Positions 21,062 to 29,903 of a stretch of 64,000 nt of DNA are shown piece after piece; position 1 is the stretch's first letter, and each line of letters begins with the position of its first letter. This DNA is from Aquarana catesbeiana. Taxonomy: Eukaryota > Chordata > Amphibia > Anura > Ranidae. The stretch is taken from positions 499,623,106 through 499,687,105 of the forward strand of contig NC_133328.1 of NCBI RefSeq assembly GCF_042186555.1, in the 5' to 3' direction. The translations under genes and the position numbers were made by a program. The notes beneath the pieces are model-generated. The model saw only the letters and a program-made list of their open reading frames with translations. It did no database searches and was not told the origin of the DNA.

Positions 21062-21161
21062 CTTGGTATGCGTTGTTTGGATTTCTTGTTCAGCAACGAA
21101 GCTTTGTGAATAATAATACGTTTCAAATGGTCAATGGCATCACTACATTGCTGAATAGTTC
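21062..21161 (-). CDS. PRKDC: PRKDC exon
   Basis: A 100-bp exon encoding TIQQCSDAIDHLKRIIIHKA and a Lys/Arg-rich end (KSKQRIPR), like vertebrate [20 protein letters not shown]...RLPR. The acceptor is ATAG at 21162 and the donor AAG|GTGCTG at 21062/21061, a non-consensus but usable GT site. It enters in phase 1 and leaves in phase 2. A 93-bp intron, the shortest seen here, separates it from the upstream exon. Confidence 0.94.
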
Positions 21162-21254
21162 CTATGATGAGATGAAGAATATAAATGCATGTAAAGTTAA
21201 AAACAAAATCCAGTACAGAAAGAAAGACTGTCCAGTAGATGAATTTACTCTCAC

Positions 21255-21349
21255 CTAAAGATTTTTCATCTGCATGAGACAGTGCTAGGCTTTCCATAAA
21301 AATCACTAACACTTCAAACACAAACTGTTCCACCAGCGCTGATTCCTCT
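21255..21349 (-). CDS. PRKDC: PRKDC exon
   Basis: A 95-bp exon encoding EESALVEQFVFEVLVIFMES and LALSHADEKSLG, nearly identical to the vertebrate ESLVEQFVFEALVIYMES...ADEKSLG. The acceptor is CTTAG at 21350 and the donor TTAG|GTGAGA at 21255/21254. It enters in phase 2 and leaves in phase 1. The upstream intron is 183 bp. Confidence 0.95.
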
Positions 21350-21532
21350 CTAAGAGACAAGACAGCTAAAAATTAGGGGATTAGTAATCACATTCATATA
21401 AAAACTATTTTAATTTATGCTTTAATCCAAGATGAGAAAAACTTAATGAGACAGTAGACTGCTTTGACTTAAATTAATTCAAAGATGAGATAATCTTTGC
21501 TGAAAATATGTCAGCAGCAATGTACTGCCCAC

Positions 21533-21759
21533 CTAAATTCTTTGTATATGTTGTTGAATGCTAGAGAAGCTCCTAGCCTCTTAAATGCATTTGGGTGTAA
21601 CGCAAGACTGTAAAGCCGTTTAAATAGAGACTGCATGTTGACTGGGCTTCTTTTCTGCTGTTGTGGCGTTGTCTGTTTTATTGACCACTTCAAAAATTCT
21701 CGAATGCATTGTCCACAGAAGTCTCGTAGTGTACTATCAACAGGATCCACAATACCATC
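21533..21759 (-). CDS. PRKDC: PRKDC exon (most diagnostic)
   Basis: A 227-bp exon and the clearest match in the window: DPVDSTLRDFCGQCIREFLK, WSIKQTTPQQQ, SLFKRLYSLALHPNAFKRLG and ASLAFNNIYKEFR all correspond almost residue for residue to vertebrate DNA-PKcs. The kinase is recruited by Ku to DNA double-strand ends in the nucleus. This segment is in the helical solenoid, far from the kinase domain. The acceptor is TTTAAG at 21760 and the donor TTTAG|GTGGGC at 21533/21532. It enters in phase 0 and leaves in phase 2. The 9.7-kb intron upstream holds DIRS-2. Confidence 0.97.
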
Positions 21760-21765
21760 CTTAAA

Positions 21766-22068
21766 GAGGAGAGAAAAGATTCAATAAACAGATATAGGGC
21801 AACTTATCATGCATATAAAAAAATGGGAAAAAAATAATTTAAAATAAAGGGATACAGGAACAAAAAAAACTATTTGTCAACATTTGCAACTTTTTTAATT
21901 CTGGAAATGCTGCCAAAAAACAAATGGAAAAGCCACAAGCCAGGTTTATAATAGGTTTATTTTAAAGTGGTAAATTACGAATAAAAAAAAAAAGTGACAA
22001 AGCAATAAAGCATTTGCAACAATTTTCTGGTGGTATTATTACATACAGTATATTAGAAAGTTCTGCAT
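21766..22068. other. PRKDC intron, unassigned
   Basis: AT-rich sequence with A-runs between the exon at 21533-21759 and the MITE at 22073. No feature seen. Confidence 0.4.
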
Positions 22069-22072
22069 TTAA

Positions 22073-22522
22073 AGTGATTGTAAAGTCTTGTTAAAAAAAA
22101 AAAAAACATGTCATACTTACCTCCTCTGTGAAGTTGGTTTTGCACAGAGCAGTCTGGATCCTCTTCTTCTTGGGCTCCTCCCTCCTATCGAGTACCCTCA
22201 TAGACCACAGCTTTCTATGGGGGCACCTGAGCCAAGTCAGAGCTCCGTGTATCCATTCAGACACAGAGCCCCGCCCCGACCCTGACCCCTCTCTCTCCCG
22301 ATTGGCTGACTGACACTGAATGACAGCCGCAGCAGCCAATGGCACCGCTGCTGTGTATCAGCCAATCAGGAGTGTTCCGGACGGCTTAGACATTCGTGGA
22401 GAGAGAAGGGCCTCAGGTAAGTAATTGAGGGGTGCAGGGGAGGCTGCTACACACAGAAGGTTTTTTTTTATCTTAATGCATAGACTGTATTAAGATAAAA
22501 CATTTCTGCCTTTACATCTCCT
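22073..22522. mobile_element. TTAA-flanked MITE (inverted relative to 18951)
   Basis: TTAA at 22069-22072 and 22523-22526. Terminal repeats are AGTGATTGTAAAG and, inverted, AGGAGATGTAAAG. Diagnostic internal blocks are GGTTTTGCACAGAGCAG and ATTGGCTGACTGACA. Member of the same family as 18951-19472; no ORF. Confidence 0.78.
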
Positions 22523-22526
22523 TTAA

Positions 22527-23295
22527 TTCAGGAAAGCCATTAGACAGATTTGGTAACAGTTTCAACAAGTATGACAGATTCAGTTTGTTCTTTTTATGCC
22601 ACTTTCTCATTGAGTAGCTTCAACAGCAAAAAATTCAAAAATGTTTTTAGAGAAAAAAACTGGAGGTAAATAAGAACAACTACAAGTTGGTGTACCAAGA
22701 CAGGCCATAGTTCAGAGGAAGAGTGTGGGTTGGGGGGGAGGGGGAGTTATTTTTATTTCGTGTACAAATTACCTCTATTGGTTGCTATAACCCAGGCCGC
22801 TTCATTGGGTGCTAGGACACAGGCCGCCAGTGTCTGGGCAACCATAGATGCAGAGCTAAAATTTGGACAATCTGTGGTGTGTGATGAGGAGACTGACAGA
22901 CCTGTGCTCCTAGGTCTACCTTCCGTGTGATTGACAGTGGACAGCAATCGAATGCCGTAGCTGCAATACAGCTGGTTAGTCATTATGGATTCCAGCCAAG
23001 GCTGTCCACTGTGAATCACAAGTTCTTCATTGGGTACCCCTCCCTTGAGACTGACAGCAGACGGTAGTAGGCAGATTCTATACACACTATGGGGCTGTCT
23101 AACAACGATGCAATTTGCCCACCACCATCGGCTTTCAATCACAAGGGAGGCAGACCCAGTGGGAAACTAGCCTCTCAAATTTCCCCATCAGGCTCTGCCC
23201 ACAACACAACAAAACTCCTTGCCCTATGTGCCTGCTTTTGTGACAGCTAGGCAAGCAGGGAACTCAGTGATGTCTGCCTCTTGTGAAAACTTTAA
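22527..23295. other. PRKDC intron with an unclassified repeat
   Basis: Contains two similar stretches, around 22920-23000 and 23030-23110 (GACTGACAG..., TTGACAGTGGACAGC / CTGTCCACTGTGAATCAC), that form a loose inverted repeat. A G-run lies at about 22731-22743. A 129-codon minus ORF at 22753-23142 has no known domain. Not assigned. Confidence 0.35.
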
Positions 23296-23610
23296 AGCTT
23301 AATGTACACTATTGCTGGTAAACGGACGTTTAGGAACAGTTGGGTGTTTTTTCAGCTGCCCCTGAACTTTCCATTTTATGTTATCAGTACATGTACACAG
23401 GGTCGTTTATAGTTGTTTCTAGGCAGTTGAGTTTAGAAGCATTTTTTGGAAAGCAAAAAAACGCGTTCGGGACGGATGTTCAGAGGCACTTGAAACGGCA
23501 AATGCCTGTAACCGCTTGTAAACGCGTGTAAATGCAGCAACTTGCGTTTAGCGGCGTTTCATTTCCAGGCATTTTTAATGGATACACATTTTTGATTATT
23601 TGAAAAAAAA

Positions 23611-23760
23611 ACCTAGTTAGACTTACCGGGAACGGTATTTCTACGAGTCTTTCAGGACAGCACTTGGAGAGAGCACAGCTCCACCCACTTTTCCCAGGAA
23701 ACACTGCAGTCAGTTTTTTCTTTAAAGACCTGGCGCTTCCACCATGGCCTCAGTTGTTCC
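23611..23760. repeat. DIRS-2 3' inverted terminal repeat
   Basis: From CCTAGTTAGACTTACCGG to GGCCTCAGTTGT. Its GCACTTGGAGAGAGCACAG and TCCACCCACTTTTCCCAG blocks pair with the inverse at 29105-29258. The outermost roughly 55 bp are unique to this end and recur inverted in the internal region at 23847-23898. Confidence 0.88.
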
Positions 23761-23846
23761 CAGAGTACCTCCAGCCATGCTGAAATTAGATAAGCAAAAC
23801 ATAGCAATAACACCACATTTTATAAAACAATTAGGGCGGGTCATCG

Positions 23847-23936
23847 GCGCTGTCCTGAAAGACTCGTAGAAATACCGTTACCGGTAAGTCTAACTAGGGT
23901 TTTTCTCCCCTCGTCTTTCAGGACAGCACCTGGAGA
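23847..23936. repeat. DIRS-2 internal complementary region
   Basis: The first part (23847-23898) is the reverse complement of the left outer end (23611-23665). The second part (23899-23936) is the reverse complement of the right outer end (29221-29258). The two blocks abut, as in a joined circle, and share the core GTCTTTCAGGACAGC. This is the DIRS structure proposed to template complete circular DNA. Confidence 0.9.
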
Positions 23937-24980
23937 TGATAAAAGAGTACTTACTGTAGGGTGGGACCACCACCTGCAGGACTTTCCTGCCGAACGATTG
24001 TTCCGATGCTGATAGCAAGCCCAACCTGTAGTGGCGGGTGAAGGTGGAGAAACTTGTCCACGTGGCCGCTTTACAGATCCGACCTGGAGAAGCCGCTGCT
24101 CTTTCCGCCCAGGATGTTGCTACTGCCCTTGTTGAATGGGCCATTACCCCGTGGGAGGATCAGCCCCTGAAGCTCTATAGGCTTCACTTATAGCCATTCT
24201 CAGCCATCTGCCTATAGTGCTTATGGAAGCACTATAACCCTTACGTGATCCAGAGAAAAGAATAAAAAGAGAATTTGACTTCCCGAACTCTCTCGTGATT
24301 TCTAAATAATGAAGTAAACACCTTCTCACATCCAGAGTATGGAAAGACTCCTCAGAGTTGGATGGTGTAGGGCAAAAGGTAGGTAGAATTATTTCTTGTG
24401 CCCTATGAAAAGCAGTTGCAACTTTTGGCAGAAAACCCGGGTCAGTTTTTCGCACTACCCGGTCTGGAAATATATAGCAAAAGGGTTCTATTATGGCTAG
24501 AGCTTGCAACTCGCTTACTCTTCTGGCTGAGGTAACTGCTACCAAAAGAACTAATTTGATCGACCATAATATTATTGTCGCTTCCTCTGGAGTCTCAAAA
24601 GGTCTTTTGATCAAACCCTGTAGAACCAATGATAAATCCCATTTAGGAAAAAATTTAAAAGGCATTGGCCTAGCTCTGGCCAATGCCTTGAAAAACCTAA
24701 TTATAAGCGGCTCTTGAGATAACTTTCTCTCAAGAAAAACCGAAAAGGCGGCCACTTTCAAGGTACTGGCTGCCAAACCCATCTCCATTCCTTCATGGAG
24801 AAACTCTAATACTGAAAGCAATTCCAGTGGTGAGAATTTTTTAGTCATGCACCAGGAATTAAACCACTTCCACGTTTTAAAATAAATAGCTCTGGTAACC
24901 CTTTTTCGGCTACTTAAAAGGGTTGAGACCAATTTATCTGAGAAGGCTTTTCTTTTTAGAATCTGCTCTTCAGTAACCAC
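23890..24980 (-). pseudogene. DIRS-2 tyrosine recombinase
   Basis: The long frame from 24980 (EEQILKRKAFSDKLVSTLL) includes VAVTSARRVSELQALAI with the first catalytic arginine, and TDPGFLPKVATAFHRAQEI. It stops at ADPPTG* near 24144. The other frame continues with AHSTRAVATSWAERAA (H-x-x-R box), FSTFTRHYRLGLLS (candidate nucleophile Tyr) and GRKVLQVVVPP. One base is lost or gained in the GGGGT run near 24145-24150; apart from that the domain is complete, about 350 residues. The enzyme would insert the circular DNA copy. Neighbours: the internal complementary region overlaps its 3' end, and the alternate frame 24956-26650 overlaps its start. Confidence 0.92.
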
Positions 24981-26650
24981 CTTGTCAGCTTGAGCTGGTC
25001 GATATTTGGATGCTGAAGGGGTCCCTGGGTTAAGAGAACTTTTCGAAGTGGAAGAACCCAGTGAGGTTCCACCGCCATCCTCTGTATAGTTGCAAACTCC
25101 ACTCTGCTTCTATTATTCTTTCTCTGCTCAGAAAGTCGGCTACTAGATTCAGATCTCCCTTTAAGTGTACAGCTGTTAGGGACCTTAAGTTGTTTTCTGC
25201 CCAGGATAAAATCTGAAGGGACGAGGCTAGCAAGACCCTGCTTCTTGTGCCTCCTTGCCTTGTAATATATGCCACTGCTGTGGTATTGTCTGATAGAACT
25301 TGGACATGTTGACCCTGGACCAGTTTCTCGAAAGGCCATAGTCCTAGGAGAATAGCCCTTAGTTCCCTCCAAATGGAGGATCTCCTGGCTTCTCTGTTCG
25401 TCCAACTCCCCTGAGCCATCTGTCCTTCCAGGTGGGCGCCCCAACCCCAAGAACTTGCATCCGTTGTCAACCTCCTCTCCAGGGGGAAACACCAGAGCAG
25501 GCCGCTGTCCAGATTTGAGTGGCTCCTCCACCACCAGAGCTTCCTCTGAACTTGAGGGGGCATTTTTATCATCTTTTCCAGGGACTCTCCATAGGACCAA
25601 TTTCTCAGGATTGCCTGCTGGAGATCCCTTGCGTGGAAACGTGCCCACTGTACTGCTAGTACTGATGCAGTAACGAGCCCCAAGACAGACATAGCTGCCC
25701 TTATGGAAATTGGCAGGTTTGTCTGGGTCTTTTTTACCGCATTCTGAAGTTTTTCTATCTTTTCCTCGGGGAGGAAGATTCTCTCCTGTATCAAATCGAT
25801 GGTATAACCTAGGAATTTTATTATCTGAGATGGAATCATGTTTGATCTTTCCTTGTTTATTATCCAGCCGAGACTCTCCAGATGTCTCTTTGTCCTTTCC
25901 AGATCCTTCCCTAACATGTCCCTTGTCTTGGCAAACATTAGAAGATCGTCTAAATATGGGACAATCAAGATTCCCTCTACTCTGAGTGGGGCTAAGGCCT
26001 CTGCTAAGATCTTTGTGAATATCCTCTGAGAGGATGACAGCCCGAAAGGGAGAGCTCTGAACTGAAGATGTAGGATAGACTCTCCCCTCCTGATCGCAAA
26101 TCGGAGGTGTTTTTGGGATGCTGGTGCTATAGGCACATGGAGATGTGCATCCCTCAGGTCTATGGATGCCATAAAACAGTTTGGGGTCAGGAGACCCATT
26201 ACTGAAAAGATTGTGTCCATTTTGAATTTCTTGTACCTGACAGATCTGTTGAGAATCTTCAGGTTCAGAATTAATCTGAATTTGCCCGAAGGCTTCTTCA
26301 CCAGAAATATGTGCGAATAGCACCCCTGTTTCACTTCTTTGGGGGGAACATTTATGATCACCTTCTGCTGAATTAATTCCTGTAGGATTGTAGTCATTGC
26401 TGTAAGCTTCTCTGGGTCTCGGGGAGCCTGAGTTATATAAAACCGAACAGGTGGGGGTTGGGAGAACTCCAGTCTGTAACCCTCTATTATCGTTTTGAGG
26501 ATAAACGGACTGTCTGTTATTCTCTGCCACTGTGGAAAGAAGGTTTGTAACCTTGCTCCCACAGTCGGAGGAAGTCACTGGCTCTTTGTATTTGGGGTAG
26601 GGGGGCGAAATAACACTCCTGACTTGCCCCTGCCTCTCTGAGACCTCCAA
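24956..26650 (-). CDS. Long alternate-frame ORF overlapping reverse transcriptase
   Basis: A 564-codon stop-free frame on the same strand as the reverse transcriptase but in another frame. It overlaps the RT ORF almost entirely and ends inside the start of the recombinase ORF. The sequence is rich in Ser, Arg, Gly and Gln (RGLQTGVLPTPTC, SGEEAFGQIQ, RSESSSRLSEQRKNN). Its last 25 residues, TQGPLQHPNIDQLKLTRWLL, are the real C-terminus of the RT/RNase H ORF reached by frameshift, matching the DIRS-3 block SQGPIFHPSLRLLNLMAWLL. DIRS elements are known for extensively overlapping ORFs, so this may be the N-terminal extension of the recombinase ORF, or only a composition effect. Confidence 0.4.
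   Translation of the reverse strand: MEVSERQGQVRSVISPPYPKYKEPVTSSDCGSKVTNLLSTVAENNRQSVYPQNDNRGLQTGVLPTPTCSVLYNSGSPRPREAYSNDYNPTGINSAEGDHKCSPQRSETGVLFAHISGEEAFGQIQINSEPEDSQQICQVQEIQNGHNLFSNGSPDPKLFYGIHRPEGCTSPCAYSTSIPKTPPICDQEGRVYPTSSVQSSPFRAVILSEDIHKDLSRGLSPTQSRGNLDCPIFRRSSNVCQDKGHVREGSGKDKETSGESRLDNKQGKIKHDSISDNKIPRLYHRFDTGENLPPRGKDRKTSECGKKDPDKPANFHKGSYVCLGARYCISTSSTVGTFPRKGSPAGNPEKLVLWRVPGKDDKNAPSSSEEALVVEEPLKSGQRPALVFPPGEEVDNGCKFLGLGRPPGRTDGSGELDEQRSQEILHLEGTKGYSPRTMAFRETGPGSTCPSSIRQYHSSGIYYKARRHKKQGLASLVPSDFILGRKQLKVPNSCTLKGRSESSSRLSEQRKNNRSRVEFATIQRMAVEPHWVLPLRKVLLTQGPLQHPNIDQLKLTRWLLKSRF
25030..26562 (-). CDS. DIRS-2 reverse transcriptase / RNase H
   Basis: An uninterrupted 510-codon frame. 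Reverse transcriptase: KKPSGKFRLILNLKILNRSV, CFMASIDLRDAHLHVPIAP (catalytic Asp), FRALPFGLSSSQRIFTK and LIVPYLDDLLMFAKT with YLDD at about residue 205. A thumb-like region with SLGWIINKERS and FLGYTID follows. RNase H: RLTTDASSWGWGAHL (Asp), WRELRAILLGL (Glu), VQVLSDNTTAVAYITRQGGT (Asp) and NLVADFLSRER (Asp). All catalytic acidic residues appear present. After AEWSL the frame departs into unrelated residues, because the VDL/WDQ-type tail seen in DIRS-1 and DIRS-3 is deleted. It converts element RNA to DNA in the host cell. Confidence 0.93.
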   Translation of the reverse strand: MGARLQTFFPQWQRITDSPFILKTIIEGYRLEFSQPPPVRFYITQAPRDPEKLTAMTTILQELIQQKVIINVPPKEVKQGCYSHIFLVKKPSGKFRLILNLKILNRSVRYKKFKMDTIFSVMGLLTPNCFMASIDLRDAHLHVPIAPASQKHLRFAIRRGESILHLQFRALPFGLSSSQRIFTKILAEALAPLRVEGILIVPYLDDLLMFAKTRDMLGKDLERTKRHLESLGWIINKERSNMIPSQIIKFLGYTIDLIQERIFLPEEKIEKLQNAVKKTQTNLPISIRAAMSVLGLVTASVLAVQWARFHARDLQQAILRNWSYGESLEKMIKMPPQVQRKLWWWRSHSNLDSGLLWCFPLERRLTTDASSWGWGAHLEGQMAQGSWTNREARRSSIWRELRAILLGLWPFEKLVQGQHVQVLSDNTTAVAYITRQGGTRSRVLLASSLQILSWAENNLRSLTAVHLKGDLNLVADFLSRERIIEAEWSLQLYRGWRWNLTGFFHFEKFS

Positions 26651-26652
26651 GG

Positions 26653-27146
26653 TCTTTTATATCCTGTCATATGGAAAAATGCAGCGCATGTACAAATGAA
26701 TATAGGTCTTTAAAATGGTGAAACAGTCAAGAAATAACTAATTGACCACAGGTGCCTTGAAACACAAACGTCCATAGATGGATGTAAATGTCCAACCGCA
26801 CAGGAGGTATAAGTACTCCAAGGGGTGGTGATGGTCTGATGGTTGTCAGAAAACACCTGGCATCATACAGCGACAACCATCAGACCATCACCACCCCTTG
26901 GAATACTTATACCTCCTGTGCGGTTGGACATTTACATCCATCTATGGACGTTTGTGTTTCAAGGCACCTGTGGTCAATTAGTTATTTCTTGACTGTTTCA
27001 CCATTTTAAAGACCTATATTCATTTGTACATGCGCTGCATTTTTCCATATGCCTATTTTGTTGTTTTTGTCAAACTGTATGCAGCAGCTTTCATTCATTT
27101 TACTGGTTAGCGCGGTGTTTTCTATTTACCTCTTTTATATCCTGTC
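26653..27146. repeat. 16-bp target-site duplication around fold-back insertion
   Basis: Perfect TCTTTTATATCCTGTC at 26653-26668 and 27131-27146. The length suits target-primed reverse transcription rather than a DNA transposase. Confidence 0.9.
26669..27130. mobile_element. Fold-back retroposon, 462 bp
   Basis: Two 179-bp arms (26669-26847 and 26872-27050) are reverse complements, with one mismatch noticed (near 26816/26904). They flank a 24-nt loop. An 80-nt unpaired tail (27051-27130) follows, ending GCGCGGTGTTTTCTATTTACC. The whole is bounded by a perfect 16-bp duplication inside the DIRS-2 ORF1. Arm + loop + arm + tail is shared with the insertion at 44621-45905. No ORF. RNA from it would fold into a near-perfect hairpin. 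Confidence 0.85.
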
Positions 27147-28356
27147 TCCTTTGTGTCTGAGGTTTTCCGAAAAGGACGAAAATTTTTATTGCCCTGAGGG
27201 ATCACCTTTTTCTTTATGGGGAAGGCCTTTTTCTTGTCAGCCGTTCTTTCAAGTATGGCCTTAAGACCCGGGCCATCCCCCTCAAAGGGTAGACCACATA
27301 ACTTGGTCTTTGAGGCTGTATCCCCGGTCCATGTCTTCACCCATAGAGCTCTACGGGTTGAATTAACGCAGAGGATCTGGCTGACAATTTAACTGATTCA
27401 GCTGAAGCGTCTGCTATGTATCCTATTGCCTTCAGTAGCACCGGTAGTGTCTCTAAAAGATCCTTACAAGGAGTTCCTGCCTCGATATGAGCTTTTAGTT
27501 GTTCCAGCCAATGCTCTAAGTTCCTGTCCATCACGGTTGAGGCCATGGCTGGCTTTAAATTTGCTAGGGTGGAATCCCAAGCTTTCCTTAGTAGGGAGTC
27601 TGCCCTTTTATCCATGGGATCCTTAAGAATACCCATATCCTTAAACGCAAGGTCAGTGTTTCTCGACACCTGAAAGAAAGCTGCATCCAGCCTTGGTTTT
27701 TTGTTCCAAACCTGGGAGCTATCCTCTTCAAAGGGAAACCTGCGTTTGAGGGATCTAGAAAAGAAAGGGGCCCTCTCTGGGTCCTTCCATTCCCTTTTTA
27801 TTATTTCTGACAGAAACTTATGCACCGGAAACACTCTGTGCTTCACTTCACCCATGCCCTGAAACATTTTATCATGTAACGACAATAGGGTTTTATCCTC
27901 TGTAATATTTAGAGTAGTGTGGATAGTTTTTAAAAGATCATCCACCTCCTCTAGGGATAATTTGTAGCGAGAAGAAGATTCTTTCTCTTCCTCTGCTTCT
28001 TCCTCAGATTCTGTAACCACACTATGATCTTCCTCTTCTGAGTCACTGCCCCCTCTGTATGCAGAAACGGATGACTGGGAACGAGGTACTGAGCTGCTAC
28101 CTGCAGCTGGACGTTTGTCAAGATAAGACCTGAATGTCTCAAAGGTATCGGCCAATTCCTTTCTGAAGGAGTTCAATAATTCTCCTTGCTGAGCCACAGG
28201 TGTAGTAGGAGTGGTCTCCTCTTTAACTAAGTCTGCAATGCAGGTCCTGCATAACACCTTTGCCCAAGACTCTAAGTACATTCTTACAAGATGGACATTT
28301 CCTTTTAACAGGAAAGGAGGAATGTTTGGTCTTTTCTTTGGCTTTCTAAAAAACAT
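27122..28356 (-). pseudogene. DIRS-2 gag-like ORF1, main exon
   Basis: The main frame (28356-27337) contains SWAKVLCRTCIADLV, an acidic stretch (SDSEEEDHSVVTESEEEAEE), VFPVHKFLSEIIKREWK, RRFPFEEDSSQVWNKKPRLD and SLLRKAWDSTLANLKPAMAS. A second frame (27340-27122) carries KTWTGDTASKTKLCGLPFEG and a Lys/Arg-rich tail. DIRS ORF1 is taken as a structural, nucleic-acid-binding protein. The predicted acceptor is TTTTTTAG|AAAGCC at 28346/28345. In the spliced frame the exon starts KAKEKTKHSSFPVKRKCPSC, giving one C-x2-C pair; a frameshift then leads to CRTC, a second pair. The fold-back insertion interrupts the 3' end. Confidence 0.82.
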
Positions 28357-28613
28357 AAGAAAATAACCGTATGTCTTTATCCTTACAAAAAAACCATAAC
28401 ATGCTGAAAAAATGGAGGAGCTAACACTTTAACCCCTCTACTTGAGATCAGCCAGTAAATCCCCCCACAGATTTACTTTACAACAATTAAACACACTTAC
28501 TTCCTGATTAACCTACAGGAAGAGTGTTGCAGGCTCTTAAATCCAGAATTTAAAAATAGGGAGACTAAAACATGCCCATAGAGTAAGATACAGAGACCGT
28601 TGTCCCCGCTTAC

Positions 28614-28673
28614 CTGGGCCTGGCTGACTTGTGTGGCTCCTGCTCCTGCCACCACCGTTTGTTCCTCCTCCAT
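28614..28673 (-). CDS. DIRS-2 ORF1 leader exon (predicted)
   Basis: A 20-codon start, MEEEQTVVAGAGATQVSQAQ, running exactly to CCCAG|GTAAGC (28614/28613). Joining to the acceptor at 28345 would remove a 268-bp intron and continue in phase 0 into KAKEKTKHSSF. Unspliced, the frame runs on 43 more codons to a stop. Equivalent donors are present in DIRS-1, DIRS-3 and DIRS-4. Prediction from sequence only. Confidence 0.6.
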
Positions 28674-29104
28674 GCTGCAAGGATTCACAATGGCGTTTGG
28701 TGCCCTTTTTTATTTTACATTTCCTGGTCTGCTCGCCGCTGCGAGGGCCGGAAATGACGTCAGCCGGAAGAGGCCGACCTCTCCTCCTGCGTTCCAGCGG
28801 CCGAAACCGGAAGCCGCTAGAAGTCCCGCCCCTGGCTGTAGTGACGCGCTCGCCACCGGAACCAGGAAGGCTAAGGCTTTGGGGATGAAGGGAGACGCCG
28901 CTCCTCCTTAGCCTAGCCGCCGGTCTGAAGGAGCAGGGACCCCCAGCAGCCTGACCCTCGCCGGGTATGAAGAGGGGAGGACGCCGGAGCAACCCCCACA
29001 TGTAAGGGAGGAAGCTGGGCTTGCCTGTAATAAAGAAAAAAGAATACCGGTATGCCCCATACTCTCTCCACCTGGCGAAAGCGTAGCACACCCCTGGCTC
29101 CCTG

Positions 29105-29258
29105 CAGCGCTTCCACCATGGTGGAGGAAACACTACAACTGAGGCCATGGTGGAAGCGTCCGGTCTTTAAAGAAAAAACTGACTGCAGTTTTCTGGGAAA
29201 AGTGGGTGGAGCTGCGCTCTCTCCAGGTGCTGTCCTGAAAGACGAGGGGAGAAAAAAC
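29105..29258. repeat. DIRS-2 5' inverted terminal repeat
   Basis: Inverse of 23640-23760, with GGCCATGGTGGAAGCG, CTGGGAAAAGTGGGTGG and GAGCTGCGCTCTCTCC. The outer 38 bp (to GGGGAGAAAAAAC) recur inverted in the internal region. The upstream leader (28680-29100) is GC-rich and carries the transcription start region by inference. Confidence 0.88.
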
Positions 29259-29499
29259 GCTTCTAAACGCAACATGGAAAAACTGAAATTTTTAAACGTC
29301 GGTTACTTTCTGTCAAGTTAAATCGTTCAAGAGTGGTTTAAAAATGTCCTGTGTCCATTAAGCCTTAGAGATGCAACAGGATTCTAAAGAGTGTCTATGA
29401 CACTCTTTGTGAACTCGACAATATGTTTTCTCAGCACAATGTACATTTATACAGCAAAGTGATGTGCTTTACAAAGGTGCACTCCATCTTGTTAACTTA

Positions 29500-29903
29500 T
29501 GCCGTATACACACGAGCGGACTTTACGGCAGACTTTGTCCTGCGGACTTTGACGGACTTTACGACGGACTTTCCGAATGAACGGACTTGCGTACACACGA
29601 TCAACCAAAGACCGACAGATTCGTACGTGATGACGTACGACCGGACTAAAACAAGGAAGTTCATAGCCAGTAGCCAATAGCTGCCCTAGCGTCGGTTTTT
29701 GTCCGTCGGACTAGCATACAAACGAGCGGACTTATCGACCAGACTCGAGTCCGTCGAAAAGATTTGAAACATGTTTCATTTCTAGGTCTGTCGAACTTTT
29801 GGGGAAAAAAAGTCAGCTAGAGCCCACACACGATCGAATTGTCCGACGGACTCCGGTCCGTCTAACCAAGTATGCCGTAAAGTCCGGTCGTGTGTACGCG
29901 GCA
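29500..29903. mobile_element. PIF/Harbinger-type MITE, 404 bp
   Basis: Terminal repeats are TGCCGTATACACACGAGCGG and, inverted, TGCCGCGTACACACGACCGG. The 3-bp duplication TTA is at 29497-29499 and 29904-29906. GGACTTT and GTCCGTCGGAC motifs recur inside. The terminus and 3-bp TTA site fit Harbinger elements. No transposase; it depends on one elsewhere. Confidence 0.85.

Larger units (their letters stand above)
23611..29258 (-). mobile_element. DIRS-2: structurally complete DIRS retrotransposon
   Basis: A 5.65-kb element with all DIRS hallmarks: inverted terminal repeats (23611-23760 and 29105-29258), an internal complementary region (23847-23936) matching both outer ends, gag-like ORF1 with a predicted leader intron, reverse transcriptase plus RNase H, and a tyrosine recombinase. 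No target duplication, as expected for circle integration by a tyrosine recombinase. It sits in the 9.7-kb PRKDC intron on the PRKDC sense strand. Defects: a 1-nt shift in the recombinase (about 24145), a missing block after RNase H, a frameshift in ORF1 and a 462-bp fold-back insertion (26669-27130). Confidence 0.92.
23296..29365. mobile_element. MITE-like repeat split by DIRS-2
   Basis: The ends near 23297 (AGCTTAATGTACAC) and 29365 (inverse of AAGGCTTAATGGACAC) are inverted repeats. The inner flanks also pair (GGACGTTTAGG and CAGGACATTTTTAAAC types; AAACGC motifs on both sides). DIRS-2 lies between, apparently inserted in an A/T-run near 23605 and 29258. Class unknown. Confidence 0.5.

Noticed and set aside
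22753..23142. 129-codon minus ORF
   Set aside because: No recognisable family, overlaps a loose inverted repeat; likely chance.
6889..24980. Tyrosine recombinases considered as phage or integron integrases
   Set aside because: Each is linked to a DIRS reverse transcriptase and RNase H and to DIRS-type internal complementary regions, in a vertebrate intron.
25455..25985. Plus ORFs of 72 and 91 codons
   Set aside because: Antisense shadows of the DIRS-2 reverse transcriptase.
28537..29148. 203-codon minus ORF in the DIRS-2 leader
   Set aside because: It spans the terminal repeat and GC-rich leader, has no recognisable domain and conflicts with the predicted 20-codon leader exon in another frame.
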